Source: an uncultured Cohaesibacter sp. (lineage in GTDB: Bacteria > Pseudomonadota > Alphaproteobacteria > Rhizobiales > Cohaesibacteraceae). Taken from it: DNA of 64,000 nt. Below are positions 8,490 to 18,826 of this stretch, in pieces. The DNA is taken from NCBI RefSeq assembly GCF_963677725.1, contig NZ_OY782507.1, positions 2,108,001-2,172,000 of the forward strand, given 5' to 3'. The translations under genes and the position numbers were made by a program. The stretch's first letter is position 1. Each line of letters begins with the position of its first letter. A model generated the notes under the pieces. The model had not been told where the DNA came from and ran no database searches. It saw only the letters and a program-made list of their open reading frames with translations.

Positions 8490-10112
8490 TCAGGCCGAAA
8501 TTGGCTCAAGATCGAAAGCTGCGGCCATGAGCTGCTTGGTGTAAAGCTCGCGCGGCGCATCAAAGACCTGATCCGTGAACCCTTCCTCGACAATCTCACC
8601 TTGTTTCATCACCATGACATAGTCAGACATGGCGCGAACCACCGTCAGATCGTGAGAAATGAAGAGATAGGACAAATCATGGACTTTTTGCAGATGGCGC
8701 AAGAGTTCAACAATCTGCTTTTGGACCGAACGATCCAGAGCAGACGTCGGCTCGTCGAGCACCACGATGCGCGGCTTGAGCACCATCGCACGGGCAATGG
8801 CAATTCGTTGACGCTGTCCGCCTGAAAATTCATGCGGATAACGGTTGCGCATCGCCGGATCAAGCTGCACTTCCTTAAGGGCTTCAATAGCCCGCTGATC
8901 CCGTTCCTTGGCAGAAATGCCGGGCTGATGGACCAGAAGGCCCTCGGTGATGATCTGGCCGACCATCATGCGCGGGGACAGTGAGCCGAAGGGATCCTGA
9001 AAGACCAACTGCAACTCGCGGCGATGCTGCCGCAGGTCCTCATCGGAGATGGTGTTCATGTTCTGGCCATCGAGCATCACGTCACCGGTGGCCTTGTTGA
9101 GGCGCAAAAGCGCCCGACCAAGGGTTGATTTGCCCGAACCGGATTCCCCCACAATGCCAATGGTCTGGCCCTTGCGAAGCCTCAGATTGACATCATTGAC
9201 CGCTTTGAGGACGTGGACGTCCTGTCCGAACAAGCCTTCGGTGATGGTGAAGGTGACATTGACCTTTTTGCCTTCCAGCAATGTCGGCGCATCAATGGGC
9301 GGTGGCTCCTTGCGGCCTTCCGGCTCGGCCGAGAGCAGCATCTTGGTATATTCATGGTGTGGATTGTTGAAGATGGCCTGGGTTTCGCCCTCTTCCACCA
9401 CTTCACCGGTTTTCATCACATAGACCCGGTCGGCAAACCGTTTGACGATATTGAGGTCATGGGTGATGAACAGGATGGCCATGCCGAATTTCTTTTGCAG
9501 ATCCGCAAGCAATTGCAGGATCTGGGCCTGAATGGTCACATCGAGCGCCGTTGTCGGCTCATCGGCAATCAGCAGGTCCGGATTGTTGGCAAGCGCCATG
9601 GCAATCATCACGCGTTGGCGCTGACCACCCGACATTTCATGCGGATAGGATTTGAGGCGCTTTTTGGGTTCAGGGATCCCCACAAGCTCCAGCAGTTCCA
9701 GCGCCCGTTCCATGGCTCGCTTCTTGTCCATCTTCTGATGCACCCGCAGCGGCTCGCAAATTTGCCGTCCGATCGTGTAGAGCGGATCAAGGGAGGTCAT
9801 GGGCTCCTGGAAGATCATGGTCATCTTGGAGCCACGATAGCTGTTGAGCTTGCGTCTTGGCAGTCCGAGAATTTCATCGCCCGCATATTTGACGGAACCG
9901 GTCGCCTGGCCATTGTCAGCCAACAGGCCCATGGCGGACATCATAACCTGACTTTTGCCAGAGCCGGACTCGCCCACCACCGCAACGGTTTCGCCTTTTT
10001 GCACGGACATATGGATACCGCGCACAGCATGGATATCCTTGTCAGAATTGGTCTCGAAATGGACATTGAGATTTTCGATTTCGAGCAGAGGTGCCTTGTT
10101 TTCCATCATCAT
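8490..10112 (-). CDS. oppDF: Oligopeptide/dipeptide ABC transporter ATP-binding protein, fused OppD-OppF type
   Basis: A 540-residue protein with two complete ABC ATPase domains, equivalent to OppD and OppF joined. First domain: Walker A GESGSGKS at about 47-54, signature MSGGQRQRV near 164, Walker [13 protein letters not shown]. Second domain: Walker A near 320, signature FSGGQRQRI, Walker [13 protein letters not shown]. The two are linked at about residues 260-285. Four consecutive start codons (GTG-ATG-ATG-ATG) follow AGGAG; the first ATG has the best spacing. It is the last gene of oppA-oppB-oppC-oppDF, 9 bp after oppC, and would energise peptide import at the inner membrane. Confidence 0.93.
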   Translation of the reverse strand: MMMENKAPLLEIENLNVHFETNSDKDIHAVRGIHMSVQKGETVAVVGESGSGKSQVMMSAMGLLADNGQATGSVKYAGDEILGLPRRKLNSYRGSKMTMIFQEPMTSLDPLYTIGRQICEPLRVHQKMDKKRAMERALELLELVGIPEPKKRLKSYPHEMSGGQRQRVMIAMALANNPDLLIADEPTTALDVTIQAQILQLLADLQKKFGMAILFITHDLNIVKRFADRVYVMKTGEVVEEGETQAIFNNPHHEYTKMLLSAEPEGRKEPPPIDAPTLLEGKKVNVTFTITEGLFGQDVHVLKAVNDVNLRLRKGQTIGIVGESGSGKSTLGRALLRLNKATGDVMLDGQNMNTISDEDLRQHRRELQLVFQDPFGSLSPRMMVGQIITEGLLVHQPGISAKERDQRAIEALKEVQLDPAMRNRYPHEFSGGQRQRIAIARAMVLKPRIVVLDEPTSALDRSVQKQIVELLRHLQKVHDLSYLFISHDLTVVRAMSDYVMVMKQGEIVEEGFTDQVFDAPRELYTKQLMAAAFDLEPISA

Positions 10113-10121
10113 CACTTGCTC

Positions 10122-11273
10122 CTATCGATCTTTCGGGTCCAACGCGTCGCGCAGACCATCACCGATGAAATTGAGCGCGAACAGGGTCGTGGTGAGGAAG
10201 ATGGATGGGAAGATCAGCATCCAGCTGGCCCCTTGCAGATTGCGTGCGCCTTCAGAGATCAACACGCCCCATGAAGTCATGGGCTCCTGAACCCCAAGTC
10301 CAAGGAAGGACAAGAAGCTCTCCAGCAGGATGACTTTGGGCACCAGAAGGGTGACGAAAATGACCACAGGCCCCAATGTGTTAGGGATCACATGGCGGCG
10401 CAAGATGCCGCTAGCTCCAACGCCCATGGCTTCGGCGGCGAGCACATATTCCTGACGTTTGATCGTCAGGGTCTGGCCACGGACAATTCTGGCCATATCA
10501 AGCCATTCAACGGCCCCCACAGCGATGAACATCAGGACAAAGTTTCGTCCGAAAAACACCACCAGCAGGATAACGAAAAAGATGAAAGGTAGGGAATAGA
10601 GCACATCGACGATACGCATCATGATCAGATCGACCCGCCCCCCCAGATAGCCAGACAGGGAGCCATAGGTGACGCCAATCAACAGGGCAACACTGGACGC
10701 CAGAAGGCCGATCAGCAAGGACACGCGACCGGCAATCAGGGTACGGGTCATCAGGTCGCGACCGTTGGCATCGGTGCCAAAATAGAAATGCATCCTGTCG
10801 ATCTGGGCCGTGATCGTCACACTTTTCTTGTCTGCAGAAAAGTTGGAAAAAGCGGCCTGTTTGAAGAGATCCGAGCGATCGAAATAGCGCACGGCTTTCT
10901 CATTAATCTCACGCTTGGAGGTGGCCTTTACGATCACTTCCTTATCGGCAATTTCGATATTCTCAGCGGTAAGCCGTGCGCGCTTGAGCACCTTTTCGAG
11001 GGCTGGCGCAATTTCATTATCGCGCGGATAGGCCGCCAGAGAACTGGGCACTTTCACATAGTTCCGATAGACAGTGTCATACTGGTGACCAGTGAAGAAG
11101 GGGCCAATGAAGCAGGCTATGGCTATCACAAACAGCACGACAAAAGATGTCATTGCTGCACGGTTGGCCTTCAGGCGAGCCCATGCGTCGTCCCAGAGGG
11201 AGCGACCAACCTGCGCTTCGAGTGCGCGTTCGGCGGCCTGTCCGGCAGGGGTTTTGAGTTTTTCTGAGGTCAT
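10122..11273 (-). CDS. oppC: Oligopeptide ABC transporter permease, OppC type
   Basis: A 383-residue inner-membrane permease. After a cytoplasmic N-terminus the first membrane segment is at about 40-60 (VVLFVIAIACFIGPFF). A periplasmic insert of about 125 residues (roughly 61-185) precedes the BPD-transporter core, longer than in E. coli OppC (302 residues), as in several alphaproteobacterial and chlamydial forms. The conserved coupling loop is EAMGVGASGILRRHVIPN. The start at 11273 gives MTSEKLKTPAG; a longer in-frame start lies inside oppB. It lies 7 bp after oppB. Confidence 0.92.
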   Translation of the reverse strand: MTSEKLKTPAGQAAERALEAQVGRSLWDDAWARLKANRAAMTSFVVLFVIAIACFIGPFFTGHQYDTVYRNYVKVPSSLAAYPRDNEIAPALEKVLKRARLTAENIEIADKEVIVKATSKREINEKAVRYFDRSDLFKQAAFSNFSADKKSVTITAQIDRMHFYFGTDANGRDLMTRTLIAGRVSLLIGLLASSVALLIGVTYGSLSGYLGGRVDLIMMRIVDVLYSLPFIFFVILLVVFFGRNFVLMFIAVGAVEWLDMARIVRGQTLTIKRQEYVLAAEAMGVGASGILRRHVIPNTLGPVVIFVTLLVPKVILLESFLSFLGLGVQEPMTSWGVLISEGARNLQGASWMLIFPSIFLTTTLFALNFIGDGLRDALDPKDR

Positions 11274-11280
11274 GTGTTTC

Positions 11281-12204
11281 TCAATCGTACCGCACGCGTG
11301 GATCGAGCCAGGCATAGAGCAGGTCAACGATCAGGTTGAAAATCATGATGAAGACAGCGATCACAATCACGGTGCCCATAACGAGGGTATAGTCGCGATT
11401 GAGAGCGGCCTGAACGAAATATCGGCCAACACCGGGAATGCCATAGATGGTTTCGATCACCACCGAACCGGTCAGCAAGGCGGCAGCGGCCGGGCCTGCA
11501 TAGGAGACCACAGGCAACAGCGCACCGCGCAGGGCATGGACCACAACCACCATCCATTGCGGCAGGCCGTTGGCCCGCGCTGTGCGGATATGGTGGGACC
11601 GCAGGGCTTCTATCATCGAGCCACGTGTCAGACGCGCGACGATGGCGACCTGTGGCAGACCAAGCGTCAGGATCGGCAAGATCTTGTTCTCCCAAGCACC
11701 ATTGTTCCAGCCGCCGACCGGCAACCAGCCGAGCATGACACCGAAAATCAGGGTCAGAACCGGAGCGACAACGAAATTGGGGATGGTGATGCCCATGGTT
11801 GCCAGGGTCATGACCGCATAGTCGGGACCCTTGTTTTGTTTCATGGCCGCCAGAATACCGAGCAGTCCACCAACAAACAGCGCGAGCAGAAGCGCATAGC
11901 CACCAATCTCGATGGAAATTGGCAGCCCCTGACGGAACAGCTCACCAACGGTGAAGTCACGAAAGAAGAAGCTTGGGCCCAGATCTCCCCTGAGCACATT
12001 GCCCATATAGATCAGATATTGCTCCCAGATGCTTTTGTCGAGCTGATAGATCTTGTTCAGATTCTCCATCACCTTGGCATCCAGCGGACGTTCCAGATCG
12101 AACGGACCGCCGGGCGCGACACGGATGAGGAAGAACGAGATGGTGACAATGAGGAACAATGTCGGAATTGCGGTCAGCAAACGCTTGAGCACATATCTCA
12201 GCAT
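11281..12204 (-). CDS. oppB: Oligopeptide ABC transporter permease, OppB type
   Basis: A 307-residue inner-membrane permease, matching E. coli OppB in length. It opens with MLRYVLKRLLTAIPTLFLIV (first membrane segment) and the typical RVAPGGPFD; six segments are predicted, with the EAA-type coupling loop TARANGLPQWMVVVVHALR. The ATG at 12204 follows AAGGA. It forms the membrane channel with OppC. A gap of 379 bp containing a hairpin separates it from oppA, so membrane components are probably expressed below the binding protein. Confidence 0.94.
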   Translation of the reverse strand: MLRYVLKRLLTAIPTLFLIVTISFFLIRVAPGGPFDLERPLDAKVMENLNKIYQLDKSIWEQYLIYMGNVLRGDLGPSFFFRDFTVGELFRQGLPISIEIGGYALLLALFVGGLLGILAAMKQNKGPDYAVMTLATMGITIPNFVVAPVLTLIFGVMLGWLPVGGWNNGAWENKILPILTLGLPQVAIVARLTRGSMIEALRSHHIRTARANGLPQWMVVVVHALRGALLPVVSYAGPAAAALLTGSVVIETIYGIPGVGRYFVQAALNRDYTLVMGTVIVIAVFIMIFNLIVDLLYAWLDPRVRYD

Positions 12205-12583
12205 AATGCGTCCTTCTCGAGCGTATCTCTTTTTTCTGGTTATCAATATCCAGATTGATACGTGTTTTACCTGAAATTCAGGATATCTCTCTCGCAGCTG
12301 GCGAGACAATATCTCAAACAAGTTTCGTCCGCTTGCAATCCGTGTGATCATCAAGGCCCCGGTGAGAGGCCCTTTGCTCACCTGTATAGAGCGATTGCGC
12401 GAACTCCGGGCAGACCATAGCGGGAAAAGGTCCGAGCTGATTTGACTCAGGTTAAATACGAAAGGTCATAACTTGTTTGTCGGTAATGGGCTTTGAGTGA
12501 TCAGGATTGCTAATTATTTGCAATCACAGGACTTTTTACGAAAGGGCTGCCACAGGGGCAGCCCTCTCCTTTGGACCAAGTCC
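12205..12583. other. oppA-oppB intergenic region
   Basis: Apart from the hairpin listed at 12544-12564 it holds no convincing gene. A second promoter for oppB could lie here, since the space is much longer than the other gaps of the operon. I could not assign a specific -35/-10 pair. Confidence 0.4.
12544..12564 (-). terminator. Intercistronic hairpin after oppA (attenuator/stabiliser)
   Basis: GGGCTGCC (12544-12551) and GGCAGCCC (12557-12564) form an 8-bp GC-rich stem with a 5-base loop, 19 bp past the oppA stop. On the minus strand only three T residues follow immediately, so read-through is likely. It probably sets the oppA to oppBCDF ratio. Confidence 0.65.
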
Positions 12584-14173
12584 TTACTCGTCCACAGACA
12601 TCCAGCGAGAAGGATGAACGTTCAGCAGGTTATCTTCCCAGCCGTGCAGCTTGTCGGAAACAAGGCTGAGGGAGCTGTAGTAAAGCAGCGGCAGATATGG
12701 CTGACTTTCCGCGAAGATCTTTTCCGCTTTGAAGAGAATTTCAGCGCGTTTTTCGAGATCAACGGTCTTGGCAGCCTCGTCCATCAGCGCATCATATTCA
12801 GGATTCTTCCACTGTGCATAGTTGAAGCCGGAATCCGATTCAAGGAGCATCAGGAAGTTCTGCGGGTCGGAATAGTCGCCGATCCAGCCAGCGCGCGCAA
12901 AGTCGAACGGAGCATGTTCGCGCAGGTTCGCATAGTGGGTTTTGGTATCGGTGTTGAGCAGTGTGGTTTTCACACCGATCTGTTTCCACATATCAGCAAT
13001 GGCAACGGCCGTATTTTTGTGGTTTTCCGAGGTGTTGTAACGGATTTCCACTTCAAGCGGCTTGTCTTCGGTGTAACCGGCTTCTTTCAGAATAGCTTTT
13101 GCTTTGTCTTCACGGTCGAACTGATCCATGCCCTTGAAGTCGGCATAGGCAGGCTCGCCATAGTTGCCAATTCCAGGAGGAACGAGCGAGTAACCCGCCA
13201 GCATGGTGCCGCCCCAGATATCGTCAGCGATAAATTCACGATCGATAGCCATGGACAGAGCGCGACGGATTTTCGGATCGGCCAGCTTTTTTTCCGTGGT
13301 GTTCACGGCATAATAATAGGTGCCCAGATAAGGGGCGACGCGGAACTGGTCACCCAGATTTTCGCGCATGAATTCGACCTGCTCGATCGGAGCATCGTTG
13401 TTGGAATCGAGCTCGCCAGCCTGGAAGCGGCGCAGAGCAGCCCCACGATCTTCGGTCGGATAATACATGACAGCGTCGATTTTCACATTCGCTGCATCGC
13501 GGTACATCGGGTTCTTGACGGATTTCACATGGCTGTTCGGAACGAACTCAGCCAGAGTGAAGGCGCCGTTGGAAACCATGTTGCCCGGTTTGGAGAAATC
13601 TTCACCATATTTCTCAACACTTGCCGGATGTACAGGCAGAGCAGACTGGTGGCAAAGCTGCCCCAGGAAATAAGGGGTCGGCGCATTCAGCTTGATTTCC
13701 AGAGTGGCATCATCAATTGCCTTCACACCGAGCTCTTCGGTTGACAACTCGCCCTTGTTGACTTTCTCGGCATTCACAATCGGATACATGATTGTTGAAT
13801 ACTGGGCTGCCGTTGCCGGATCTTCAATGCGGCGCAGAGAATATACAAAATCACTTGCGACCACAGGATCGCCATTGGACCATTTTGCATCATCGCGGAA
13901 ATGGAAGGTATAAACCATGCCATCTTCGGAGATATCCCAAGACTTGGCAACACCAGCTACGCATTTGCCATCAGCGCTATAGGTCAAGAGACCTTCATAC
14001 AGGTCGCGTAGAATATGCGCTTCATAGACCGTCTGTGTCTTGTGTTGATCAAGAGTTTCCGGATCAGCAGCATTCCCTCGGTGATACACGACTTCTGCCG
14101 CTGCAGTCGTCGCTGCAAGCGGAAGTGCGCAGGCACTGGCCAGCAGCATGGCTGCAATGGTTCTTTTGAGCAT
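12584..14173 (-). CDS. oppA: Periplasmic oligopeptide-binding protein
   Basis: A 529-residue solute-binding protein of family SBP_bac_5 that captures peptides in the periplasm for OppBC-DF. Residues 1-26 form a signal peptide with probable cleavage after ATTAAA. The mature start EVVYHRGNAADPETLDQHKT and the segment YTFHFRDDAKWSNGDPVVASDFVYSLRR are hallmarks of OppA/MppA. Length is close to E. coli OppA (543). It leads the operon; the divergent neighbour across about 460 bp is a chemoreceptor. MppA-like murein-peptide binding is possible and cannot be excluded from sequence. Confidence 0.94.
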   Translation of the reverse strand: MLKRTIAAMLLASACALPLAATTAAAEVVYHRGNAADPETLDQHKTQTVYEAHILRDLYEGLLTYSADGKCVAGVAKSWDISEDGMVYTFHFRDDAKWSNGDPVVASDFVYSLRRIEDPATAAQYSTIMYPIVNAEKVNKGELSTEELGVKAIDDATLEIKLNAPTPYFLGQLCHQSALPVHPASVEKYGEDFSKPGNMVSNGAFTLAEFVPNSHVKSVKNPMYRDAANVKIDAVMYYPTEDRGAALRRFQAGELDSNNDAPIEQVEFMRENLGDQFRVAPYLGTYYYAVNTTEKKLADPKIRRALSMAIDREFIADDIWGGTMLAGYSLVPPGIGNYGEPAYADFKGMDQFDREDKAKAILKEAGYTEDKPLEVEIRYNTSENHKNTAVAIADMWKQIGVKTTLLNTDTKTHYANLREHAPFDFARAGWIGDYSDPQNFLMLLESDSGFNYAQWKNPEYDALMDEAAKTVDLEKRAEILFKAEKIFAESQPYLPLLYYSSLSLVSDKLHGWEDNLLNVHPSRWMSVDE

Positions 14174-14637
14174 GAAAAAGACTCCCTGTTGTTCCCTAAA
14201 AGGGTCGGTGTTTTATTGCTGGCTAAGTAAAATCGAATAATCCGAAACTAGCAAGCCTTTCAAATCGTTTCACTCCCGACATCCCAGCAAACAAATGATT
14301 ATTGTGATTGTTCTGTGATTTTCGGAAGAAAGTGTTTGAGCGATCGGCTGTCAGACAATCGCCTCCCACCGATACAACCTGAAGGACCTGATCAGGCAGT
14401 ATAGGGCCGGACTCACGGATGATTCCATTCATTTCTGAACCTGTGTATGGAAGCCTCAGTTCTACCTATAGGTACAATAGCTTAGCTTTCGTCTCCGCTT
14501 GGGACAAGTTCGTGAATAAGTCATGAACATTATCCGCCATATTGTTGCAATTTGCTTCTCCTTTAGACTTGGTAATAATTTAATAACCATTTCAACCAGT
14601 AATAGGTATTCATGTGAAGATAAAAGGAATCAACAGC
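14174..14637. promoter_or_regulatory. Divergent promoter region, oppA / chemoreceptor
   Basis: A 464-bp AT-rich spacer with no credible gene. It contains a perfect 12-bp palindrome TACCTATAGGTA at 14464-14475, about 165 bp before the chemoreceptor start, which could be an operator. Promoters for oppA (left) and the receptor (right) should lie here; I could not assign specific boxes. Confidence 0.45.
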
Positions 14638-16725
14638 ATGCCCTATGATTCGCGGACTGGCCCGACCGAATCGGACAGAACCAGCGCCCGGCCTCAGGCC
14701 TCAGGCCCCTTCTCCCTCATGAAGACATTAAAGATAGGCACGCGCATTTATGCAGGCTTTGGCATCTTGCTGGTGACCATGGTGGCGCTGGTTCTGGCCA
14801 GCATCTCCGAGTTGAAAGATCTGGGCATTGCGTTCAACGCCGTCAACAAGATGTCTCATCAGGCAGCATTGAGTGCCGACATCCGCTCGACTGTCTATGA
14901 TGTGCAGATGAAAGCCGCTTCCTATATCAAGAGCGGCAATCAGGAAGACCAACGCGCATTTGTCGTGGGGCAGCAGCATCTCAAAGAACAGATCGCCAAG
15001 GCGCATGAAATTATGACCGCGCCAAGTTACAAAGCCGCCATGACCTCTGTCGAAATGGAGATGGATTCCTACAAGAAAGCCTATCAGCAGATAGCCACTC
15101 AAATGCAGATGCGCCAAGACATTGTCTATGAGATCCTGTCGCCGACCGGCATGGCAATTCTTGACAATTTGTCGGCGATTGCAGACGGGGCATTCAAGGA
15201 CGGGCGCTATGAAGCCGCCAATTATGCAGGCATTGCCCAGCAGGCTCTCTTGAAAGCCCGTCTTCTGGTGATGAAGTTTCTGGACGTCAACGAAGCGAAG
15301 CTGGCCACGCAAACGAAGAGCGAATTCAAGGCCCTTGAGCAGACGCTTGCCAAACTTGATAGCGGCATGAGCGATCGTGGTCGCCTCACCAAGCTGGCGC
15401 AAGTGCGTCAGGATTTGTCGGAATATGTCCGCTCCTTTGAGCGTCTGGTCAAGCTGATCAATGAACGCAACCGCTTGCGCGACGATGTGCTTAACAAGAA
15501 TGCCACAGCGATGATCGCCCTCACGGCCAAGATCGAACAATTGATCGAAACGGACAGTCAGGGCTTGCGCGGACAAACCACGCAGAATCTCGATGATGCC
15601 CAGAATTTCCAGCAGATCTTTGGCCTGTTGGCGGTGCTGTTTGGTCTGATTGCAGCCGTCTTCATTGCCCGTGGCATTGCCATCCCGGTTGTTACCTTGA
15701 CGCATGCAATGAAAAAACTGGCTGACGATGATCTCAGCGTCACTGTTCCGGGCTGCGAACGCAGGGATGAGCTTGGTGAAATGGCCGCAGCGGTGGAAGT
15801 CTTCAAGCTCAATAGCATTCACAGCCGTGAGCTGGAAGAAGAGCAGGCATTGGCCAAAAAGCAGGCTGAGGAAGAGAAGCGTCAATTGATGATGCAGATG
15901 GCCGATGATTTCGACGATCATGTTGGCGGTATCGTCAATGCAGTCTCCTCTGCCTCATCGCAATTGAGTGGTACGGCGCAATCCATGTCGGATGTTTCGG
16001 AGGAAACCGCACAGCAGGCTGCGCAGGCTTCAGCCGCCTCGACCCAGACCCTGAGCAATGTCCAAACCATTGCGTCGGCGACCGAAGAAATGACGGCGAC
16101 CATTGGCGAAATCAGCGAGCAGGTCTCACTGGCAGCCAATGCGGCGGTGGAAGCGGTCGACAAGGTCAATCAAACCAATCAGCAAATGGTCACACTGGCA
16201 GATACCGCAGACAATATCGGCAAGGTGGTGGAAATGATTGCCAGCATCGCCGAACAGACCAACCTGCTGGCGCTGAATGCCACCATTGAATCGGCCCGCG
16301 CAGGCGCAGCTGGCAAGGGCTTTGCCGTGGTGGCAGGTGAAGTGAAGGCGCTCGCAGGCCAGACGGCAAAAGCGACCGAAGAGATTGGTCAACAGATCTC
16401 CAGCATTCAGGCCGCCAGCAAGCAAGCGTCGGGATCGATGGAGAATGTCAGCACGGTCATTCAGAAAGTCAGCGACATTTCCACTGCCATCGCCGCAGCG
16501 ATGGAAGAACAGAATACCGCCACCCACGAGATTTCCAGCAGCATCAATCAGGCGGCTCAAGGGTCGGAAGTCGTCAATACCAATGTCGAGGCAGTCTCTG
16601 ATGCTTCCAAGCGGGCGGGTTCCGCCTCAAGCGAAGTGATGGGCGCTGCCCGAGAATTGTCGGATCAGGCAAAAAATCTCAAGCTCGAGGTTGAGCGTTT
16701 CATCCGGCAAGTGCGGACAGGCTAA
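14638..16725 (+). CDS. Methyl-accepting chemotaxis protein
   Basis: A 695-residue transmembrane chemoreceptor. Cytoplasmic N-terminus, first membrane segment at about 38-57, a mainly helical periplasmic domain of about 265 residues (size and helicity fit the helical bimodular HBM sensor class), second membrane segment at about 323-345, HAMP to about 400, then the signalling coiled coil. The hairpin tip ([18 protein letters not shown]) lies at about 540-557 and marks the CheA/CheW contact. No C-terminal CheR-binding pentapeptide is seen. The ATG at 14638 follows AAAGGA; a GTG at 14614 is possible. Ligand unknown. It stands alone, divergent from opp, and is followed by a strong terminator. Confidence 0.92.
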   Translation: MPYDSRTGPTESDRTSARPQASGPFSLMKTLKIGTRIYAGFGILLVTMVALVLASISELKDLGIAFNAVNKMSHQAALSADIRSTVYDVQMKAASYIKSGNQEDQRAFVVGQQHLKEQIAKAHEIMTAPSYKAAMTSVEMEMDSYKKAYQQIATQMQMRQDIVYEILSPTGMAILDNLSAIADGAFKDGRYEAANYAGIAQQALLKARLLVMKFLDVNEAKLATQTKSEFKALEQTLAKLDSGMSDRGRLTKLAQVRQDLSEYVRSFERLVKLINERNRLRDDVLNKNATAMIALTAKIEQLIETDSQGLRGQTTQNLDDAQNFQQIFGLLAVLFGLIAAVFIARGIAIPVVTLTHAMKKLADDDLSVTVPGCERRDELGEMAAAVEVFKLNSIHSRELEEEQALAKKQAEEEKRQLMMQMADDFDDHVGGIVNAVSSASSQLSGTAQSMSDVSEETAQQAAQASAASTQTLSNVQTIASATEEMTATIGEISEQVSLAANAAVEAVDKVNQTNQQMVTLADTADNIGKVVEMIASIAEQTNLLALNATIESARAGAAGKGFAVVAGEVKALAGQTAKATEEIGQQISSIQAASKQASGSMENVSTVIQKVSDISTAIAAAMEEQNTATHEISSSINQAAQGSEVVNTNVEAVSDASKRAGSASSEVMGAARELSDQAKNLKLEVERFIRQVRTG

Positions 16726-16753
16726 TTTGGCCCATGCCATCGTCAGCACACAA

Positions 16754-16784
16754 AACCCGGAAAAGCGCATGTCTTTTCCGGGTT
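16754..16784. terminator. Bidirectional terminator
   Basis: AACCCGGAAAA / TTTTCCGGGTT, an 11-bp perfect stem with a 9-base loop, between the convergent chemoreceptor and uxuA genes. It has A and T tracts on both sides and should stop transcription from either direction. Confidence 0.88.
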
Positions 16785-16826
16785 CTTGTTTGTCTGCGGG
16801 GAGTATAGTCTTTGGATAGTTGCGGC

Positions 16827-17984
16827 CTATTCGACCTGCGCACCAAGCGCCAGCATTGCACCGCGCAATTCGGCCAATCCCTTAAGGCGACCAATCGCCG
16901 GATAGCCCGGATTGGAGCGGCGGGTCAGATCATCCAGAATCTGATGGCCATGGTCAGGCCGGAATGGCAGTGAGCGGCCCAGACGATCTTCAAGGGCCTT
17001 GAAGGACCGGATCACTTCAACCATATCGACGTCGCCGCCAAAGTGATCCGCTTCATAGAAGCTGTTGCCATCTCGCTTGGTGGCACGCAGATGGAAGAAA
17101 TGAATCACTTGCTCAAATTCCTCGATCATCGCGACAAGATCATTGCCTTCGCGCACCCCATAGGAGCCGGAACATAGGGTGAAGCCGTTGGCCGGGCTGT
17201 CATTGATGGCACGAAGAGCCCGCATGTCTTCGATGGTAGAGACGATGCGTGGCAGACCAAACATCGAGCGCGGAGGATCATCGGGATGGATGGCCAAGGT
17301 GGCCCCCACTTCATCGGCGACCGGCAGAACACCATTGAGGAAATCAGCCAGATGGGCGCGCAGGCGATCCTCATCGATATCATCATAAAGCGCGATCTGG
17401 GCGGCGAATTGCTCAATCGTGTAGCTTTCTTCCGATCCCGGCAGGCCCGCAATGATGTTGCGGATCAACTGGTCTTTTTCTTCATCGCTCATGGTCTCGA
17501 AAGCTTTGCGGCCCGCTTCGATATCTTGCGGCGAATAATCGGCTTCGGCGCCTTCGCGCTTGAGAATGAACAGATCAAAGGCCACAAAGCGGTCCTGATC
17601 AAACCGCAGACACCGGGCCCCATTGGGCAACGCCCAGGCCAGATCCGTACGGGTCCAGTCGATCACCGGCATGAAATTGTAACAAATGTTGGTGACGCCT
17701 TCAGCTGCCAGATTGCGCAAGCTTTCCGCCCAATTGGCAATCAATTGCTGCCAGTCGCCGCGCTGCAGCTTGATATCCTCGTGAATCGGAATTGATTCCA
17801 CAACGGACCAGACCAGACCTGCATCCTCGATCATATTCTTGCGTTCGGCGATAGCCTCGCGCGACCAGACAACCCCGTTGGGAAGGTCATGCAGGGCAGT
17901 GACGATCCCCGAGGCTCCGGCCTGTCGGATATCTTGCAGGGTTACAGGGTCATTTGGCCCAAACCAGCGCCAAGTCTGCTTCAT
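16827..17984 (-). CDS. uxuA: D-mannonate dehydratase
   Basis: A 385-residue enzyme (E. coli 394) that dehydrates D-mannonate to 2-keto-3-deoxygluconate in the cytoplasm. It begins [21 protein letters not shown], typical of UxuA. The metal-site regions include [34 protein letters not shown] and [22 protein letters not shown], with His, Cys, Asp and His ligands for Mn/Fe. It is the last gene of the minus arm of the glucuronide locus (dctP-gusA-uxuR-uxuA), 76 bp after the regulator. A degenerate half-conserved operator-like site (TTTGGTACGCCG, about 18002) lies in that gap. Confidence 0.95.
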   Translation of the reverse strand: MKQTWRWFGPNDPVTLQDIRQAGASGIVTALHDLPNGVVWSREAIAERKNMIEDAGLVWSVVESIPIHEDIKLQRGDWQQLIANWAESLRNLAAEGVTNICYNFMPVIDWTRTDLAWALPNGARCLRFDQDRFVAFDLFILKREGAEADYSPQDIEAGRKAFETMSDEEKDQLIRNIIAGLPGSEESYTIEQFAAQIALYDDIDEDRLRAHLADFLNGVLPVADEVGATLAIHPDDPPRSMFGLPRIVSTIEDMRALRAINDSPANGFTLCSGSYGVREGNDLVAMIEEFEQVIHFFHLRATKRDGNSFYEADHFGGDVDMVEVIRSFKALEDRLGRSLPFRPDHGHQILDDLTRRSNPGYPAIGRLKGLAELRGAMLALGAQVE

Positions 17985-18060
17985 GGCTTTGCCTCTTATT
18001 GTTTGGTACGCCGTTCAGTTCGCAGCCCCTGGGGCGAAACGGGTACAGTCTTGGTGAGCA

Positions 18061-18819
18061 TCATGGCTTATTGAGTTTCACGACTTTCGGGGTCTTGAAC
18101 AAATAGCCGTCAAATTTCGGATCCTCGACATCTGACAGGATCAACAAGGTGTTGCGGACATTTTCCAGATGGTTCCACATGGCATCGCGCGCTTTGCCCG
18201 GATCCTTGCGGTTGAGCGCGGTCAGGATCTGCTGATGGTCGTCCAACCATTGCTTGCGATAGCTTTCATCAAAGATGCGGGCATGCAGGCCATCCCAGAT
18301 CTTGTTGCCCTCACGCAGGCGCCACATGTCAGCGACCATATCGACCAGCACACTATTCTGAGTGGATTCAGCAATCAGCCGATGAAACCATTCATCGCCG
18401 TCATAATCATCGCGCCCGGCCTCAATGGCCTGAATTTCCATATCAAGCGCTTCCTGCATGCGCGTGATGTCATTCTTGGTGACCATGGTCGCAGCAAAGG
18501 CGGCAATGTTGCTTTCCAGCAATTGGCGGGCCTGCAACAGCTCGAACGGGCCGATATCGCTGCGCGCCATCTCGGACTTCTCGGACTGGTTGGGCAGGCG
18601 AGCGATGTAGGTACCAGAGCCTTTGCGCACCGAAACCAGCCCCTCAATTTCGAGCATGATGATGGCTTCGCGCACAACGGAGCGTGACACTTCGAAGTCT
18701 TCAGAAATCTGCCGTTCCGTGCGCAGGCGGGTGCCGAGCGTGAGATGCTGTTCGATCATCTCTTTCTTCAGCGCCTCTGCGACTTCCTGATAGCGTCTCT
18801 TGCCTGCTTCGAGGATCAT
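18061..18819 (-). CDS. uxuR: GntR-family (FadR subfamily) regulator of hexuronate genes, UxuR/ExuR-like
   Basis: A 252-residue repressor. Residues about 8-70 form the GntR winged helix (GTRLRTERQISEDFEVSRSVVREAIIMLEIEGLVSVRKG); 90-235 form an FCD sensor with metal/effector ligands, including the Asp and His in DEWFHRLI. The ATG at 18819 is preceded by GAGG and lies 7 bp after gusA; upstream in-frame codons lie inside gusA. UxuR and ExuR of E. coli bind TTGG-N4-CCAA type palindromes, and several such sites lie at 21914-22252 between the divergent TRAP genes, so this protein very probably represses both arms until a hexuronate or fructuronate-type intermediate is present. Confidence 0.88.
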   Translation of the reverse strand: MILEAGKRRYQEVAEALKKEMIEQHLTLGTRLRTERQISEDFEVSRSVVREAIIMLEIEGLVSVRKGSGTYIARLPNQSEKSEMARSDIGPFELLQARQLLESNIAAFAATMVTKNDITRMQEALDMEIQAIEAGRDDYDGDEWFHRLIAESTQNSVLVDMVADMWRLREGNKIWDGLHARIFDESYRKQWLDDHQQILTALNRKDPGKARDAMWNHLENVRNTLLILSDVEDPKFDGYLFKTPKVVKLNKP

Positions 18820-18826
18820 CTGGGCC

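Noticed and set aside
12497-13744. 415-codon plus-strand open frame across oppA
   Set aside because: Antisense to oppA, no ribosome site, no recognisable domain.
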